Positions 10,575-21,305 of a stretch of DNA of 64,000 nucleotides are shown here, one piece after another. The notes beneath the pieces were generated by a model. The model did no database searches. It saw nothing but the letters and a program-made list of their open reading frames with translations, and had not been told where the DNA came from. Position 1 is the first letter of the stretch. Every line of letters begins with the position of its first letter. This stretch comes from Marinobacter sp. HL-58 (GTDB lineage: Bacteria > Pseudomonadota > Gammaproteobacteria > Pseudomonadales > Oleiphilaceae). The position numbers were made by a program, and so were the translations under genes. Where the stretch lies: contig NZ_LIHP01000019.1 of the NCBI RefSeq assembly GCF_001314605.1, positions 1-64,000 of the forward strand, given 5' to 3'.

Positions 10575-13055
10575 ATGGCTGCATTCATCCAGAAACTGTT
10601 CAAAACCCGCAAGGCAACGACTGCGAGCCCGGCTGCGGTTCAACAACCAGCTCACGACACTGCAGAGAAGGTGAACAGACAGGATGACAGGCGCGAACAG
10701 CAACTCAGCGCTCTGAATTCCAATCCTTCCGGCGAACAGCTTGAAGAACTCGCCATAGCGGGCGTTACAGCCAGCATCCGCCTTGAGGCTGCCGAGGCGC
10801 TGACAGAAAAACCAGCACTCCAAAGGGTTCAGAAACTCGCGAAGGGAAAGGACAAGGGGGTCTATCAGGCGGTAAGACAGAAGCTGCAGCACATTCGTGA
10901 TGAAGAGGAGAAGCAGCAGAAACTAGCCGAAACCATCCAGACACTTGTGCGCAACGCCTCCGAACAGGCTCGCAGTGACGACACCAAACTGTTTGAAGCC
11001 CGCCTGGAAGCACTGCTGCAGAAGTGGACCGACGTTGAAGCCAGCGCCTCGCAGGAACAGACCACCGAATTTTTGCAGGCCGTCCACCAGTGCCGTGAAC
11101 GCCTCCGTGACATGCAGGCGGAAAAAGAACAGCTCAGGCAGCAGCAGGAGCAGAAAAGCCAGCGCGAAGAAACCCTGTCTCTGCTGCAAGACACCCTGGA
11201 CGGCCTGAAACAGCAAGACCCGGACCAGGAACCTTCACTTGCCTCCCTGGATGCCTTGCAGAAAACCCAGGAAAACCGTTGGCTCGAGGCAACCCGGGAC
11301 ACCCAGGTCGACAGGCAGGAACAGAAATCCTACGAGAACCTGATGCAGTCACTGCGGGCGTACATATCCGCCGTCAAACGCCTGGGGCAGCACCGGGATG
11401 AGGTCATCGCCCTGCAGAATCCGGTTGAGGGTGAGCCCGAGGATGAATCTGCCGCCGGCAAAGCCAAGGAAATACTCGCAACGGTTGACTGGCCCAGGGA
11501 TTTTCAGCGTCCCTCCATGCTGGACGCACTCTATCGCATGGCAGGCAAGCCTCGCCCGACCAAGACGGCAAAACCGGATACAGAGGAACAGCAACAGCTG
11601 GCAGAGTCACTTCGACAGACCCTGGACAAGCTGGACGCTGCACTGGAGGCCAAACAGCTGAAAGAGTCCCGCCAGCTGTTCAAGGCGGCGCAGCAGCAAC
11701 TCAAACATCTTGACCATCGCCACAGCAAGTCGTTGCAGCCCAGAATTCACCTGCTGGGCGGTCAACTCCGGGAGTTAACGGACTGGCAGGGCTTTGCCAC
11801 GCGCCCGAAACAGATTTCCCTTTGTGAGCAGATGGAGTACCTGGCCAATCAGCCCATTGAGCCGGAAGCCAAGGCGGAACGGATCAAGGAACTACAAAAC
11901 GAATGGCGTGAGCTTGGCGGCTCCTCGGACCGTGACCTGTGGTCACGCTTCAAGAAAGCCTCAGATTTGGCCTATGAACCCTGCAAAGCCTACTTCTCGG
12001 CAAAATCAGGCCTGAAAAAAGCGAACCTGGAAACCCGGCAGACCATTTGCGAACAGCTGCGCACCTTCCTGGAAAACGCAGACTGGCACACCATCGACTG
12101 GAAAGCCGCCGAACGCATTCATCAGACCGCCAGGGAAGAATGGAAAGCCGCGTGGCCGGTTGAATTCCGTGACAACCGGCGGGTACAGAAACAGTTCGAT
12201 GACCTGCTCAAGCAACTGGAAGAACCGCTGGACGAAGAGCGCAAGAAAAATGAAGCGCTCAAGCAGGAAATCGTCGAACGTGCGCAAGCCCTGATTGATC
12301 ATGAGCCCCTGGGCGAGGCCATGAGCCAGGCCAAAGCCCTGCAGAATGAATGGACCGGCATTGGCATAACCCGTCATCGTGAGGACCGGAAACTCTGGCA
12401 GGCGTTTCGCAAGGCTTGCGATCAGATTTTTGCGCGTCGGGACGCCCAGAAAAACGAGCAGGAGCAACTGGCCCGGCAAGCGGATGAAAAGGCCGGACCG
12501 GTGCTTGCCGAGAGCCAGTCAGTGAATGCGGATGCCAGCGTGGAAACCATCGAGGATGCGCTGCAAAAACTCAATGCGCTGAAGAGCGAGCCGCTGTCTG
12601 CAGGCACCAAAGAGCAGGTAAGCAACGAGCGTAGCCGGCTTTCAGGCCTGATAACCAACCGCAAGCTGCGGGAGCAGATAGAAACCTGGACGCAGTGGAT
12701 CAGCGCCAGATGTAATAGCACCCTTGACGGCAATGTTCTGCCCGGCCACTGGCCCGAGCTCGCCGCACAGGTCGGGCAGCCAGACCCGTCAGAGCTGGTT
12801 ATCCGAGCCGAAATCCTGGCGGAAGTTCCTTCCCCTGAGGAAGACCAGGGCCGGCGCATGGAAATACAGGTACAACGTCTGGCGGAAGGAATGGGTAACG
12901 CTGACAACAGTGGCGACAAGGTGCATAAACTGGAGATGCTGATTGCAAACTGGTGCCTGGTGCAGCCCGTGGATGTGGTGAGCGAGCCTCTGGCCAGGCG
13001 GCTCAGCCTGGCACTGGAGGCAATTCTTGGCCGGGAAGGTCAGCCATCCCGCTGA
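10575..13055 (+). CDS. DUF349 domain protein, coiled-coil rich
   Basis: About 826 aa, rich in Glu, Gln and Lys with long predicted coiled coils. Repeated modules with the LQNEWRELG / LQNEWTGIG motif followed by a W..F..A cluster are the DUF349 signature; at least two are obvious (about residues 440-480 and 585-630). Start at ATG 10575 with AAAGGA upstream. The function of this family is not established. Its 3' end overlaps the convergent ComFB-like gene by 16 bases. Confidence 0.85.
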   Translation: MAAFIQKLFKTRKATTASPAAVQQPAHDTAEKVNRQDDRREQQLSALNSNPSGEQLEELAIAGVTASIRLEAAEALTEKPALQRVQKLAKGKDKGVYQAVRQKLQHIRDEEEKQQKLAETIQTLVRNASEQARSDDTKLFEARLEALLQKWTDVEASASQEQTTEFLQAVHQCRERLRDMQAEKEQLRQQQEQKSQREETLSLLQDTLDGLKQQDPDQEPSLASLDALQKTQENRWLEATRDTQVDRQEQKSYENLMQSLRAYISAVKRLGQHRDEVIALQNPVEGEPEDESAAGKAKEILATVDWPRDFQRPSMLDALYRMAGKPRPTKTAKPDTEEQQQLAESLRQTLDKLDAALEAKQLKESRQLFKAAQQQLKHLDHRHSKSLQPRIHLLGGQLRELTDWQGFATRPKQISLCEQMEYLANQPIEPEAKAERIKELQNEWRELGGSSDRDLWSRFKKASDLAYEPCKAYFSAKSGLKKANLETRQTICEQLRTFLENADWHTIDWKAAERIHQTAREEWKAAWPVEFRDNRRVQKQFDDLLKQLEEPLDEERKKNEALKQEIVERAQALIDHEPLGEAMSQAKALQNEWTGIGITRHREDRKLWQAFRKACDQIFARRDAQKNEQEQLARQADEKAGPVLAESQSVNADASVETIEDALQKLNALKSEPLSAGTKEQVSNERSRLSGLITNRKLREQIETWTQWISARCNSTLDGNVLPGHWPELAAQVGQPDPSELVIRAEILAEVPSPEEDQGRRMEIQVQRLAEGMGNADNSGDKVHKLEMLIANWCLVQPVDVVSEPLARRLSLALEAILGREGQPSR

Positions 13056-13306
13056 TGGGCCTTTACAAATGCCCTGGCCTCCCGAACGGCGGCCAGGGCC
13101 CGGGCTTTCATGCTTTCCAGTTCACCGTCGGCGAGGTAGAACATCATGTCGATACTGTGCCGATAGTATTTGGCCGGTAACCGGTTCAGGGCAACACACA
13201 TCACGTCGGTCAGGTAGTCCTCGCTGTCACCTTCCTCTCTGTTTTCCTCAATGGCTTCAGCAACCAGCGGCTCGTAAAAATTATCAATGGCATCTCTCAG
13301 GGACAT
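13040..13306 (-). CDS. ComFB family small protein
   Basis: An 88 aa protein with the ComFB-type core DVMCVALNRLPAKYYRHSID. The family was named from Bacillus late competence, and some members have been reported to bind cyclic di-GMP. There is no competence operon here. The gene stands alone on the minus strand and overlaps the 3' end of the DUF349 gene by 16 bases. A role in c-di-GMP signalling is inference from the family only. Confidence 0.7.
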   Translation of the reverse strand: MSLRDAIDNFYEPLVAEAIEENREEGDSEDYLTDVMCVALNRLPAKYYRHSIDMMFYLADGELESMKARALAAVREARAFVKAHQRDG

Positions 13307-13497
13307 CGTGTTGCTCCTGCTTGTGATGTAAGTACCTGCCTATAACATAGAAGCAACCACCGTAAATGTCATGACCGGCGTGAGCAGTTTCGCCAATGGG
13401 ATTGGCAGCGCACGTCATTACGCTGCGGGGTACCGAACCGCTATGGTTGACCACTGATTATGCTATTCCCGAGTCAGAGACCAACAGAGGACAGGAA

Positions 13498-14706
13498 ATG
13501 ACCACCGAAGCCTATATCTTCGACGCCGTTCGCACACCACGGGGGCGCGGCAAGAAAGACGGTTCCCTGCACAGCGTCAAGCCCATCACGCTCCTGACCA
13601 TTGTGCTCAGGGCACTGCAGGAGAGAAACAGTCTTGACACTGCCCAGGTTGATGACATTGTTATGGGCTGTGTCACCGCTGTGGGTGATCAGGGCGCGGA
13701 TATCGCCAAAACCGCCGCCCTGGCAGCGGACTGGGACGAAGTGGTCGCCGGCGTTACCCTGAACCGGTTTTGTGCCTCCGGGCTGGAAGCGGTGAACCTG
13801 GCGGCCATGAAAGTCCGCTCCGGCTGGGAAGATTTGGTGGTTGCCGGTGGTGTTGAGGCCATGTCCCGTGTCCCCATGGGCTCCGACGGTGGCGCCTGGG
13901 CCACCGACCCGGCCACCAACCTGCATACCGGCTTCATGCCCCAGGGTATCGGGGCGGACCTGATCGCCACCCTGGAAGGCTTCAGCCGCGAGGATGTGGA
14001 CGGGTTTGCCGTGAAATCCCAGCAAAAAGCCGCCAACGCCTGGGAAAAGGGCTATTTCGCCAAGTCCATTATCCCTGTTACCGACCAGAATGGCGTCATG
14101 ATCCTGGACCGGGACGAGCACGTACGGGGCAACACCACGGTGGAATCCCTGTCCGGCCTCAAGCCCTCGTTCCAGATGATGGGTGAAATGGGCTTCGATG
14201 GCGTGGCCCGGGAAAAATACCATTACGTGGAGAAGATCAATCACGTTCACCATGCCGGCAATTCCTCCGGCATTGTTGACGGTGCAACGGCCCTGCTGAT
14301 TGGCAGCGAGGCCAAGGGCAAGGCCATGGGCCTGAAACCCCGGGCCCGTATCCTGGCCACCGCGGTCACCAGCACCGACCCCACCATCATGCTCACGGGG
14401 CCTGCCCCGGCAGCCCGCAAGGCACTGGCGAAAGCCGGCATGACCGCGGACCAGATCGACCTGTTCGAAGTGAACGAAGCCTTTGCCTCAGTGGTCATGC
14501 GCTTCCAGAGAGAACTGTCGGTTCCCGATGAAAAAGTGAATGTTAACGGCGGCGCCATTGCCATGGGGCACCCGCTGGGCGCCACCGGTGCCATGATCCT
14601 GGGCACCCTGCTCGACGAACTGGAGCGGAGAGAACTGCGCTACGGCCTGGCCACCCTGTGTGTGGGTGGCGGAATGGGCATTGCCACCATCATCGAGCGC
14701 GTCTGA
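13498..14706 (+). CDS. Acetyl-CoA C-acyltransferase (FadI-like thiolase)
   Basis: A thiolase of 402 aa that cleaves 3-ketoacyl-CoA to acetyl-CoA and a shortened acyl-CoA. The nucleophile is C92 in [11 protein letters not shown]; the other active-site motifs are [15 protein letters not shown] and [10 protein letters not shown]. Start at ATG 13498 after a good AGAGGACAGGAA; an in-frame reading frame continues upstream to 13396. It lies 32 bases ahead of the FadJ-like gene, so they form an operon for one beta-oxidation complex. Acetoacetyl-CoA thiolase is a possible alternative activity. Confidence 0.92.
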   Translation: MTTEAYIFDAVRTPRGRGKKDGSLHSVKPITLLTIVLRALQERNSLDTAQVDDIVMGCVTAVGDQGADIAKTAALAADWDEVVAGVTLNRFCASGLEAVNLAAMKVRSGWEDLVVAGGVEAMSRVPMGSDGGAWATDPATNLHTGFMPQGIGADLIATLEGFSREDVDGFAVKSQQKAANAWEKGYFAKSIIPVTDQNGVMILDRDEHVRGNTTVESLSGLKPSFQMMGEMGFDGVAREKYHYVEKINHVHHAGNSSGIVDGATALLIGSEAKGKAMGLKPRARILATAVTSTDPTIMLTGPAPAARKALAKAGMTADQIDLFEVNEAFASVVMRFQRELSVPDEKVNVNGGAIAMGHPLGATGAMILGTLLDELERRELRYGLATLCVGGGMGIATIIERV

Positions 14707-14738
14707 GCCGACCACTGATTCTGAGAGGAGAACCGATT

Positions 14739-16889
14739 ATGAGTGCCATTCACTACGACCTGGGTTCAGACCAGATCCTGACCCTGACCATCGACATGCC
14801 GGGCCAGTCTGCCAATACCATGAACGCGGACTTTCGCGCGGCCCTGACCGACACCGTCAGCAAGGTAAAAAATGATCTCGACAATATCCGTGGGATCATT
14901 GTCACCTCCGCCAAGAAAACCTTTTTCGCCGGCGGTGACCTGAAAGAGCTCCACAAGGTAACCCGGGAAGACGCAGAGATTTTTGAAGCCATGGTTAATG
15001 GCCTCAAATCCGAAATGCGGGCCCTGGAAACCAGCGGCAAACCCATTGTGGCGGCCATTAACGGCTCGGCATTGGGCGGCGGCCTGGAAATCTGCCTGGC
15101 CTGTCATCACCGCGTAGTGATGGACGACGACAAAATCCAGCTTGGCCTGCCGGAAGTGACCCTGGGCCTGCTGCCTGGCGGTGGTGGTACCCAACGGCTG
15201 CCCCGGATGATTGGCCTGGAGGCGGCCTTCCCATATCTGATGGAAGGCAGGAAAGTAAACCCGAAAGCAGCGTTGAAGGCCGGCATCGTGGATGAACTAG
15301 CATCGTCCAGGGATGACATGATGGCCAAAGCCAGGGCCTTTATCGAAGCCAATCCGAAAAGCCAGCAACCCTGGGACCAGAAAGGCTTCAGGTTCCCCGG
15401 GGGCGCCCCCCACCATCCGGCCATGGCACAGAAGCTTTCCATCGCCCCGGCCATGCTCAAACAGAAGACCAAAGGCTGCTACCCCGCGCCGGAACGCATC
15501 CTGTCTGCCGCCGTGGAAGGCGCCCAGGTGGATTTCGACAACGGCAGCCTTATTGAAACCCGCTATTTTGCCGAACTGGTCACCGGCCAGGTGGCCAAGA
15601 ACATGACTGGCACCTTCTGGTTCCAGCTCAACGCCGTCAATGCAGGGGAAAGCCGTCCTGAAGGAGTGGCAAAGGAAACCTTCGGTAAAGTGGGTGTTCT
15701 TGGTGCCGGCATGATGGGCGCAGGCATCGCCTATTCGACAGCAACACGGGGCATTGAGGTGGTCCTGAAGGATGTGTCCAGCGAGAATGCCGAAAAAGGC
15801 AAGGCCTACTCGGAAAAACTGCTGGCGAAGAAGGTCAGCCGCGGGCGCATGACCGAGGAGCAGAAAACCGGGGTATTGAACCGCATCAAAGCCACCGGTT
15901 TCGCTGACGACCTTGATGGCTGTGACCTGGTGATCGAAGCGGTGTTCGAGGACAGCGACCTGAAAGCGAAGGTGACCCAAGAGGCAGAGGCCCGGCTGGC
16001 CGACAACGGCATCTTTGCCTCCAACACCTCCACCATCCCTATTACCCAACTGGCCGAGGCCTCGTCGAAGCCGGATAACTTTATCGGCCTGCACTTCTTC
16101 TCCCCGGTCGACAAGATGCAGCTGGTGGAAATCATCGTGGGGGAGAAAACCTCTGACGATACGTTGGCCCGAGCCTTCGACTACGTCCAGCAGATTGGCA
16201 AGATCCCCATTGTGGTGAACGACAGCCGCGGGTTCTTCACCTCCCGCGTGTTCGGCACCTTCGTCAATGAGGGCATTGCCATGCTGGGTGAAGGTATTCA
16301 CCCGTCCAGCATCGAGAATGCCGGTGTCCTCAGTGGCATGCCCGTGGGGCCGCTGGCCATTTCCGACGAAGTCAGCCTGACCCTGATGCAACACATCCGT
16401 GATCAGAGCAAAAAAGATACGGAAGCGGCTGGCAAAACCTGGAACGCGCATCCGGCGGAAGCGGTCATCGACCAGATGGTGGGCAGCCACAACCGCAAGG
16501 GCAAGGCTGCGGGCGCCGGGTTCTACGAGTATCCGGAATCCGGCAGGAAATACCTGTGGCCGGAACTGGAGAACCTGTTTGTGGACCAGCAAAAAGCCCG
16601 TGCTACAGAGCTTCAGGATCTGAAAGACCGAATTCTGTTCATCCAGGCCATCGAGACCGTACGCTGTCTGGAAGAAGGCGTGTTGCGGACCGTTGAAGAC
16701 GCCAACATTGGCAGCATCTTCGGTATCGGCTTTGCACCCTGGACCGGCGGCGCCATCCAGTTCATCAACCAGTATGGTGTGAGGGCTTTCGCAGAACGGG
16801 CAAAAGATCTCGCCGCCCGTTTCGGCGAGCGGTTCACTCCACCGGCCATGCTTCTGGAGAAAGCGGAAACCAACACAATCTTCAGCTGA
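14739..16889 (+). CDS. FadJ-like enoyl-CoA hydratase / 3-hydroxyacyl-CoA dehydrogenase
   Basis: A bifunctional beta-oxidation subunit of 716 aa. The N-terminal crotonase domain contains FFAGGDLKEL and the oxyanion-hole segment NGSALGGGLEICLA. The dehydrogenase domain begins at VGVLGAGMMGAGIA (NAD-binding Rossmann loop) and has the catalytic LHFFSPVDKM segment. Start at ATG 14739 with AGAGGAG upstream. It should act with the thiolase encoded directly upstream. FadJ-like is preferred over FadB-like from overall order and partner, but substrate range cannot be read from sequence. Confidence 0.93.
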   Translation: MSAIHYDLGSDQILTLTIDMPGQSANTMNADFRAALTDTVSKVKNDLDNIRGIIVTSAKKTFFAGGDLKELHKVTREDAEIFEAMVNGLKSEMRALETSGKPIVAAINGSALGGGLEICLACHHRVVMDDDKIQLGLPEVTLGLLPGGGGTQRLPRMIGLEAAFPYLMEGRKVNPKAALKAGIVDELASSRDDMMAKARAFIEANPKSQQPWDQKGFRFPGGAPHHPAMAQKLSIAPAMLKQKTKGCYPAPERILSAAVEGAQVDFDNGSLIETRYFAELVTGQVAKNMTGTFWFQLNAVNAGESRPEGVAKETFGKVGVLGAGMMGAGIAYSTATRGIEVVLKDVSSENAEKGKAYSEKLLAKKVSRGRMTEEQKTGVLNRIKATGFADDLDGCDLVIEAVFEDSDLKAKVTQEAEARLADNGIFASNTSTIPITQLAEASSKPDNFIGLHFFSPVDKMQLVEIIVGEKTSDDTLARAFDYVQQIGKIPIVVNDSRGFFTSRVFGTFVNEGIAMLGEGIHPSSIENAGVLSGMPVGPLAISDEVSLTLMQHIRDQSKKDTEAAGKTWNAHPAEAVIDQMVGSHNRKGKAAGAGFYEYPESGRKYLWPELENLFVDQQKARATELQDLKDRILFIQAIETVRCLEEGVLRTVEDANIGSIFGIGFAPWTGGAIQFINQYGVRAFAERAKDLAARFGERFTPPAMLLEKAETNTIFS

Positions 16890-16899
16890 CCCCGCGTTG

Positions 16900-16929
16900 C
16901 CCTGCCGGAAACCCATCACACCGGCAGGG
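16900..16929 (+). terminator. Stem-loop after the fad-type operon
   Basis: CCCTGCCGG and CCGGCAGGG form a perfect nine-base stem with a 12-base loop, 10 bases after the fadJ-like stop. No U-run follows, so it may be a weak or Rho-assisted terminator or an mRNA 3'-end stabiliser. Confidence 0.5.
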
Positions 16930-17161
16930 CCCCCTGGCATGACTGCGCAACTCAACGCTTACCAAACCTGCCCACTTCATGGACAGATTGTCACGAACCG
17001 ATACTTCAACGCTATGGCAACCGGCCCTGCGCTTGCCTACAATAAAATCATGAGCCAATCCGGCGATATCCTAAAAGCGTATGGTCTTTTAACAGCGGTT
17101 GCTGCATCCACGCCCCTTCCGCTGGCCCTCGTATCGCCACCCACCGTCAGGTAACAAGCTT

Positions 17162-19336
17162 ATGAGCATTGCGGAACGATTCATGAACCGTTGCAGCAAA
17201 CCAGTGAAGGGAGGCAAGGCCGGCAAACAGGCAGCAATCCTCACACTGATGCTGGCGCTCACTCTGCCAGTATCCGCCAAGGTGGACACCGACAAGGTCT
17301 ACGAGCCTGTATCACCAACCGTCGAACAGGCCCGGGCGAACATACTTATTGCCCGCCAGTTGCAGTTCACCCACTTCCGCGACATGAGTATTAACGACTC
17401 TGTGTCAGGCGACGTTTTTGATGCCTACCTGGACTACCTCGACGGCCAGCGCATCTATCTGACGGAAAAAGATATTGAAAACTTCAGTACCGTTCGCACG
17501 GGGCTCGGCTCGGCCCTGAAAACCGGCCAGTTGCAGCCAGGGTTCGACATCTACAACCTGGTGCAACAGCGCACGATACAGCGCCTGGAATTTGCCCTTG
17601 ACCTGATCGATGAAGGTATCGACAAACTCGACTTCGAAGCGGATGAAAGCATCGATCTGGACCGCTCCGAAGCGGACTGGGAACCGGACGAAGAAGCTCT
17701 GGATGCCCTGTGGGTGAAGCGGATCAAGAACTCGGTGCTCTCCCAGCGCCTCAACGGTGCAGAAGACGAAGAAATTGAAGATGCCCTTCGCCGTCGTTAC
17801 GAGGGCCAGTTGAAGCGCGCCTACCAGGCCCGAAGCGAAGATGCCTTCCAGGCCTATATGAATGCCTTCGCCGGTATGTGGGACCCGCACACTTCCTACT
17901 TCTCGCCACGGACCTCCGAGAACTTCAACATCAACATGAGCCTGTCGCTGGAAGGCATTGGTGCCGTGTTGCAGGCCGACAACGAATACACCAAGGTTGT
18001 GCGCCTGGTTCCCGGTGGCCCGGCATCCAAGCAGGGCCAGCTCGAACCTGCCGATCGCATTGTGTCGGTCAAACAGGAAGATGAAGACAAGCCTGTTAAT
18101 GTTATCGGCTGGCGCCTCGACGAAGTGGTGGACCTTATCCGCGGGCCGCGGGAATCCACCGTTACCCTGGAGGTCATTCCGGCAGATGCCACCGACGAAA
18201 CCGTGACGGAAACCATCGACATCAAACGCGACAAGGTAAAGCTGGAAGAGCAGAGCGCCAGCAAGGAAGTGATCGAGTTTGAGCGTGGCAGCGAGACTTT
18301 CCAGATCGGCGTAATCCATATCCCCACTTTCTACGCCGATTTCAAGGCAATGCAGGACGGTGATCCCGACTACAAGAGCACCACCCGTGACGTACGCAAA
18401 CTGATTGATGAACTCAAGGACGAAGGCGTTGACGGTGTCGTGATGGACCTTCGCAACAACGGCGGCGGCGCTCTTCACGAAGCCAACGATCTTGTCGGCC
18501 TGTTCATCGAAAAGGGCCCCACGGTGCAGATCCGTAACTCCAACAATGACGTGCAGGTGCTGAACGACGAAGACCCGTCGGTTGCCTACGATGGCCCGCT
18601 GGTGGTCCTGGTCAATCGTATGAGCGCCTCGGCATCGGAGATCTTTGCCGGCGCCATCCAGGATTACGGCCGCGGCCTGGTTGTGGGCTCCCAGACCTTT
18701 GGCAAAGGTACCGTTCAGGCGGTACGCCCGCTGAACCACGGCCAGCTGAAAATCACCCAGAGCAAGTTCTACCGGGTATCCGGTGGGTCCACACAGCACA
18801 AGGGCGTGATTCCCGATATCGAAATCCCGTCCCGTGTCGACAAGACCCGCATCGGCGAGGACGCACTGGATCACGCCCTGCCCTGGGACCAGATCGAAGC
18901 CGTCCCTCATGCCCGCTACTTTGACTTCAGTGGTGTCATCGACGAGCTGCGTGAACGTCACGACAAACGGTTTGATGACCACCCGGAATTCCGGCTGCTG
19001 CAGAAGGAAATCGAATTTCTCGAGCAGCAACGAGAGCAAACCTCTGTAAGCCTGAACCTGGAAGACCGCAAGGAACACCAGTCACAGATCGAGCGCACGC
19101 GACTGAGCATTGCCAATGCCCGCCGTGAGATTCATGGTGACGAGCCCTTCGAAAGCCTGGACGAGCTGGATGAATGGCAGGACCAGCAGGCTGCGGACCT
19201 GGACAGCCCCGACAAAGAGATGGACTTCATTATCCACGAAGGTGGAAACATCATGGCCGACATGCTGGAATTGGATCAGCGCATGGCGTCCATCCTGAAC
19301 CTGAAACAGATCACCGCTCAGGCCCAGGCGCGCTGA
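17162..19336 (+). CDS. prc: Carboxy-terminal processing protease (tail-specific protease)
   Basis: Periplasmic serine protease that degrades proteins with nonpolar C-termini, including ssrA-tagged ones, and cell-envelope targets. About 724 aa (E. coli 682). A signal peptide (LTLMLALTLPVSA) is followed by the N-terminal helical region, a PDZ domain (about 265-355, with GGPASKQGQL) and the S41 protease domain. The Ser/Lys dyad lies in NRMSASASEIF (Ser about 490) and TFGKGTVQ (Lys about 515). Start at 17162; a longer frame from 17099 lacks support. The downstream HTH gene follows after 34 bases. Confidence 0.94.
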   Translation: MSIAERFMNRCSKPVKGGKAGKQAAILTLMLALTLPVSAKVDTDKVYEPVSPTVEQARANILIARQLQFTHFRDMSINDSVSGDVFDAYLDYLDGQRIYLTEKDIENFSTVRTGLGSALKTGQLQPGFDIYNLVQQRTIQRLEFALDLIDEGIDKLDFEADESIDLDRSEADWEPDEEALDALWVKRIKNSVLSQRLNGAEDEEIEDALRRRYEGQLKRAYQARSEDAFQAYMNAFAGMWDPHTSYFSPRTSENFNINMSLSLEGIGAVLQADNEYTKVVRLVPGGPASKQGQLEPADRIVSVKQEDEDKPVNVIGWRLDEVVDLIRGPRESTVTLEVIPADATDETVTETIDIKRDKVKLEEQSASKEVIEFERGSETFQIGVIHIPTFYADFKAMQDGDPDYKSTTRDVRKLIDELKDEGVDGVVMDLRNNGGGALHEANDLVGLFIEKGPTVQIRNSNNDVQVLNDEDPSVAYDGPLVVLVNRMSASASEIFAGAIQDYGRGLVVGSQTFGKGTVQAVRPLNHGQLKITQSKFYRVSGGSTQHKGVIPDIEIPSRVDKTRIGEDALDHALPWDQIEAVPHARYFDFSGVIDELRERHDKRFDDHPEFRLLQKEIEFLEQQREQTSVSLNLEDRKEHQSQIERTRLSIANARREIHGDEPFESLDELDEWQDQQAADLDSPDKEMDFIIHEGGNIMADMLELDQRMASILNLKQITAQAQAR

Positions 19337-19370
19337 GCGGCCCACACTCCTCGGTGAACAGGCGTTAGCC

Positions 19371-20093
19371 ATGGCTGACAAGGAAGAAGACCGGAAAAGG
19401 GCGCGCCTGCTTGAAGGCATGTTGATGGATGCCATGCATGCCATGAGGTCCATGGAGGAGGTCAAGCAGGTTCAGGGCCCGGAAACCCCCGGGGAAAGCA
19501 GGGAACCGGAATCCCTGATTGATCGCATTGCCGGTTTTACCGGCTCGGCCCTTCGCTTCGCCGCCAAATCGACAGATACCTCCCTGAAGGTTGGCCGTGC
19601 ACTGATCAACTCCCAGGACCAGCTGCGGATGATGCTGGTGGCAGGCAATTCCCTGAAAGACATCCGCGAGGTGGCCGGGCTGACCCTGTCGGAAATGAGC
19701 GAAGCTCTGAATCTGAAGGACAAATCGGTTCTGGAAGCCATTGAAAACGGCACCACTACCCTGTCATTCGAACTGATACTGCGCCTGGCGGCATTGATAG
19801 CCCGCAACGACCCGATTCCGTTCATTCTTCGTACCACCCGCAATTACAACCCGGAAGTCTGGCGCATCCTCAACGACTGGGGTGTGGGCCGCCTGCCACT
19901 GCAGTTTGAACGGGAACGGCAGTTTATCAATATCTTCCGCAGCCACGACGACGCCCGTACCCTCTCCGACGAGGGCTTCCAGAAGGTTCTGGAGTTCACC
20001 CGTCAGAGTTTCGAGATGTCGCTGCACTTTATCGAAGAGCAGGAGCGGGAAATCGCGGAGTTGCGGGCGAAGAAGGACGAATCAGCGGAATAA
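19371..20093 (+). CDS. Helix-turn-helix (Xre-like) domain protein
   Basis: A 240 aa protein with a Cro/C1-type helix-turn-helix at about residues 95-145 ([20 protein letters not shown]...VLEAIENG), an N-terminal amphipathic segment, and a C-terminal acidic helix. It is probably a DNA-binding regulator, but no target is visible. Its tail overlaps the convergent mtnA gene by 12 bases. It may be co-transcribed with prc, 34 bases upstream. Confidence 0.75.
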   Translation: MADKEEDRKRARLLEGMLMDAMHAMRSMEEVKQVQGPETPGESREPESLIDRIAGFTGSALRFAAKSTDTSLKVGRALINSQDQLRMMLVAGNSLKDIREVAGLTLSEMSEALNLKDKSVLEAIENGTTTLSFELILRLAALIARNDPIPFILRTTRNYNPEVWRILNDWGVGRLPLQFERERQFINIFRSHDDARTLSDEGFQKVLEFTRQSFEMSLHFIEEQEREIAELRAKKDESAE

Positions 20094-21146
20094 GGCTCTC
20101 ATTCCGGTAAGGTTCGGCGTGCTGACAACACCCTTCTCGGTTACGATCACATCAATCAGGCTCGCAGGCGTGACATCGAATACCGGGTTGAAGACCCGGA
20201 CCCCGGCCGGTGCAATCGGCACTCCCCTGACCTGCCTCAGCTCCGAGCCTTCACGCTCCTCAATGGGAATATCCTTGCCGGATTCCAGCGACATATCCAC
20301 AGTGCTGGACGGCGCCACCACCATGAACCCGACCTTGTGGTGGCGGGCCAGTACAGCCAGGCTGTAGGTGCCGATCTTGTTGGCAACGTCTCCGCTGGCC
20401 GTAATCCGGTCTGCCCCGACGATCACCCAGCGCACTTTACCCGCAGCCATAATCGCGGCGGCTGCGCCATCGGCATTCAGGGTAACCGGAATGCCGTCCC
20501 GCGCCAGTTCCCAGGCCGTCAGCCTGCTGCCCTGCAACCAGGGGCGCGTTTCGTCTGCAAACACATTCCTGAGCAACCCGGCCTCATGAAGCCGGCGAAT
20601 CACCCCCAGCGCAGTGCCGTATCCCCCGGTGGCCAGGGCACCGGTATTACAATGGGTGAGCACCGAGAATGGTTTCTCCGCCGCCATACGATCCAGGGCA
20701 TTGTCTGCCATGGCCAGGTTGGCCGCCAGATCGTCCTCGTGAATGCGAACGGCGGTTCTGGCAAGCCTATTGACGGCATCATCCAGGGAATGACACCCGG
20801 CGAATTCCCGCTCCATCTCCTGCAGAGCCCAGAACAGATTCACTGCCGTCGGCCGTGAGGCAGCCAGCTCGCGTATCGCCTGTTTTATCTCGGTTTTCCA
20901 GTCTCCACCGCCGGCATGACGGGCAGCCAGGGCCACCCCGTAGGCGGCGCTGATACCAATGGCCGGGGCACCCCGAACCACCATGTCCCGGATACACTGG
21001 GCGACACCGGAGGCACCCTCCACGGTAATCCAGTGTTCCTGGTCCGGCAGTAGACGCTGATCCAGCAGTTCCAGACTGGCCCCGTGCCAGCGCATCGCCA
21101 CCGTGCCGATGGCACGCTCACCGGATGAAACAGGGGATTTGCTCAT
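20082..21146 (-). CDS. mtnA: S-methyl-5-thioribose-1-phosphate isomerase
   Basis: Isomerises methylthioribose-1-phosphate to methylthioribulose-1-phosphate in methionine salvage. The 354 aa product has the MtnA signature [13 protein letters not shown], the catalytic Cys segment [18 protein letters not shown], and [18 protein letters not shown] with the catalytic Asp. It is divergent from mtaD, whose product supplies the deaminated precursor. In Pseudomonas the same pair works with a methylthioinosine phosphorylase encoded elsewhere; no such gene is in this window. Confidence 0.95.
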   Translation of the reverse strand: MSKSPVSSGERAIGTVAMRWHGASLELLDQRLLPDQEHWITVEGASGVAQCIRDMVVRGAPAIGISAAYGVALAARHAGGGDWKTEIKQAIRELAASRPTAVNLFWALQEMEREFAGCHSLDDAVNRLARTAVRIHEDDLAANLAMADNALDRMAAEKPFSVLTHCNTGALATGGYGTALGVIRRLHEAGLLRNVFADETRPWLQGSRLTAWELARDGIPVTLNADGAAAAIMAAGKVRWVIVGADRITASGDVANKIGTYSLAVLARHHKVGFMVVAPSSTVDMSLESGKDIPIEEREGSELRQVRGVPIAPAGVRVFNPVFDVTPASLIDVIVTEKGVVSTPNLTGMRALFR

Positions 21147-21305
21147 TCAGTCACTCCTGAGAGGTTACAAAGAAGCAGTATAACCGTGATAGCGCTTCAA
21201 ACTCAGCCCCCAGGGTAGTTCTCGGCCCGGGTGGTCGCTATACTTTCGGGCTACATTCTTCACCCGCCCGGACGGTTCCCGGGCGCCAGTACCAGGGCAG
21301 GGTAA

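Noticed and set aside
15297..16955. 552 aa open frame opposite the fadJ-like gene
   Set aside because: The plus strand carries an unmistakable beta-oxidation enzyme; the antisense frame has low-complexity composition without a motif.
17405..19078. 557 aa open frame opposite prc
   Set aside because: The plus-strand Prc protease is clear; this frame is a shadow of a GC-rich gene.
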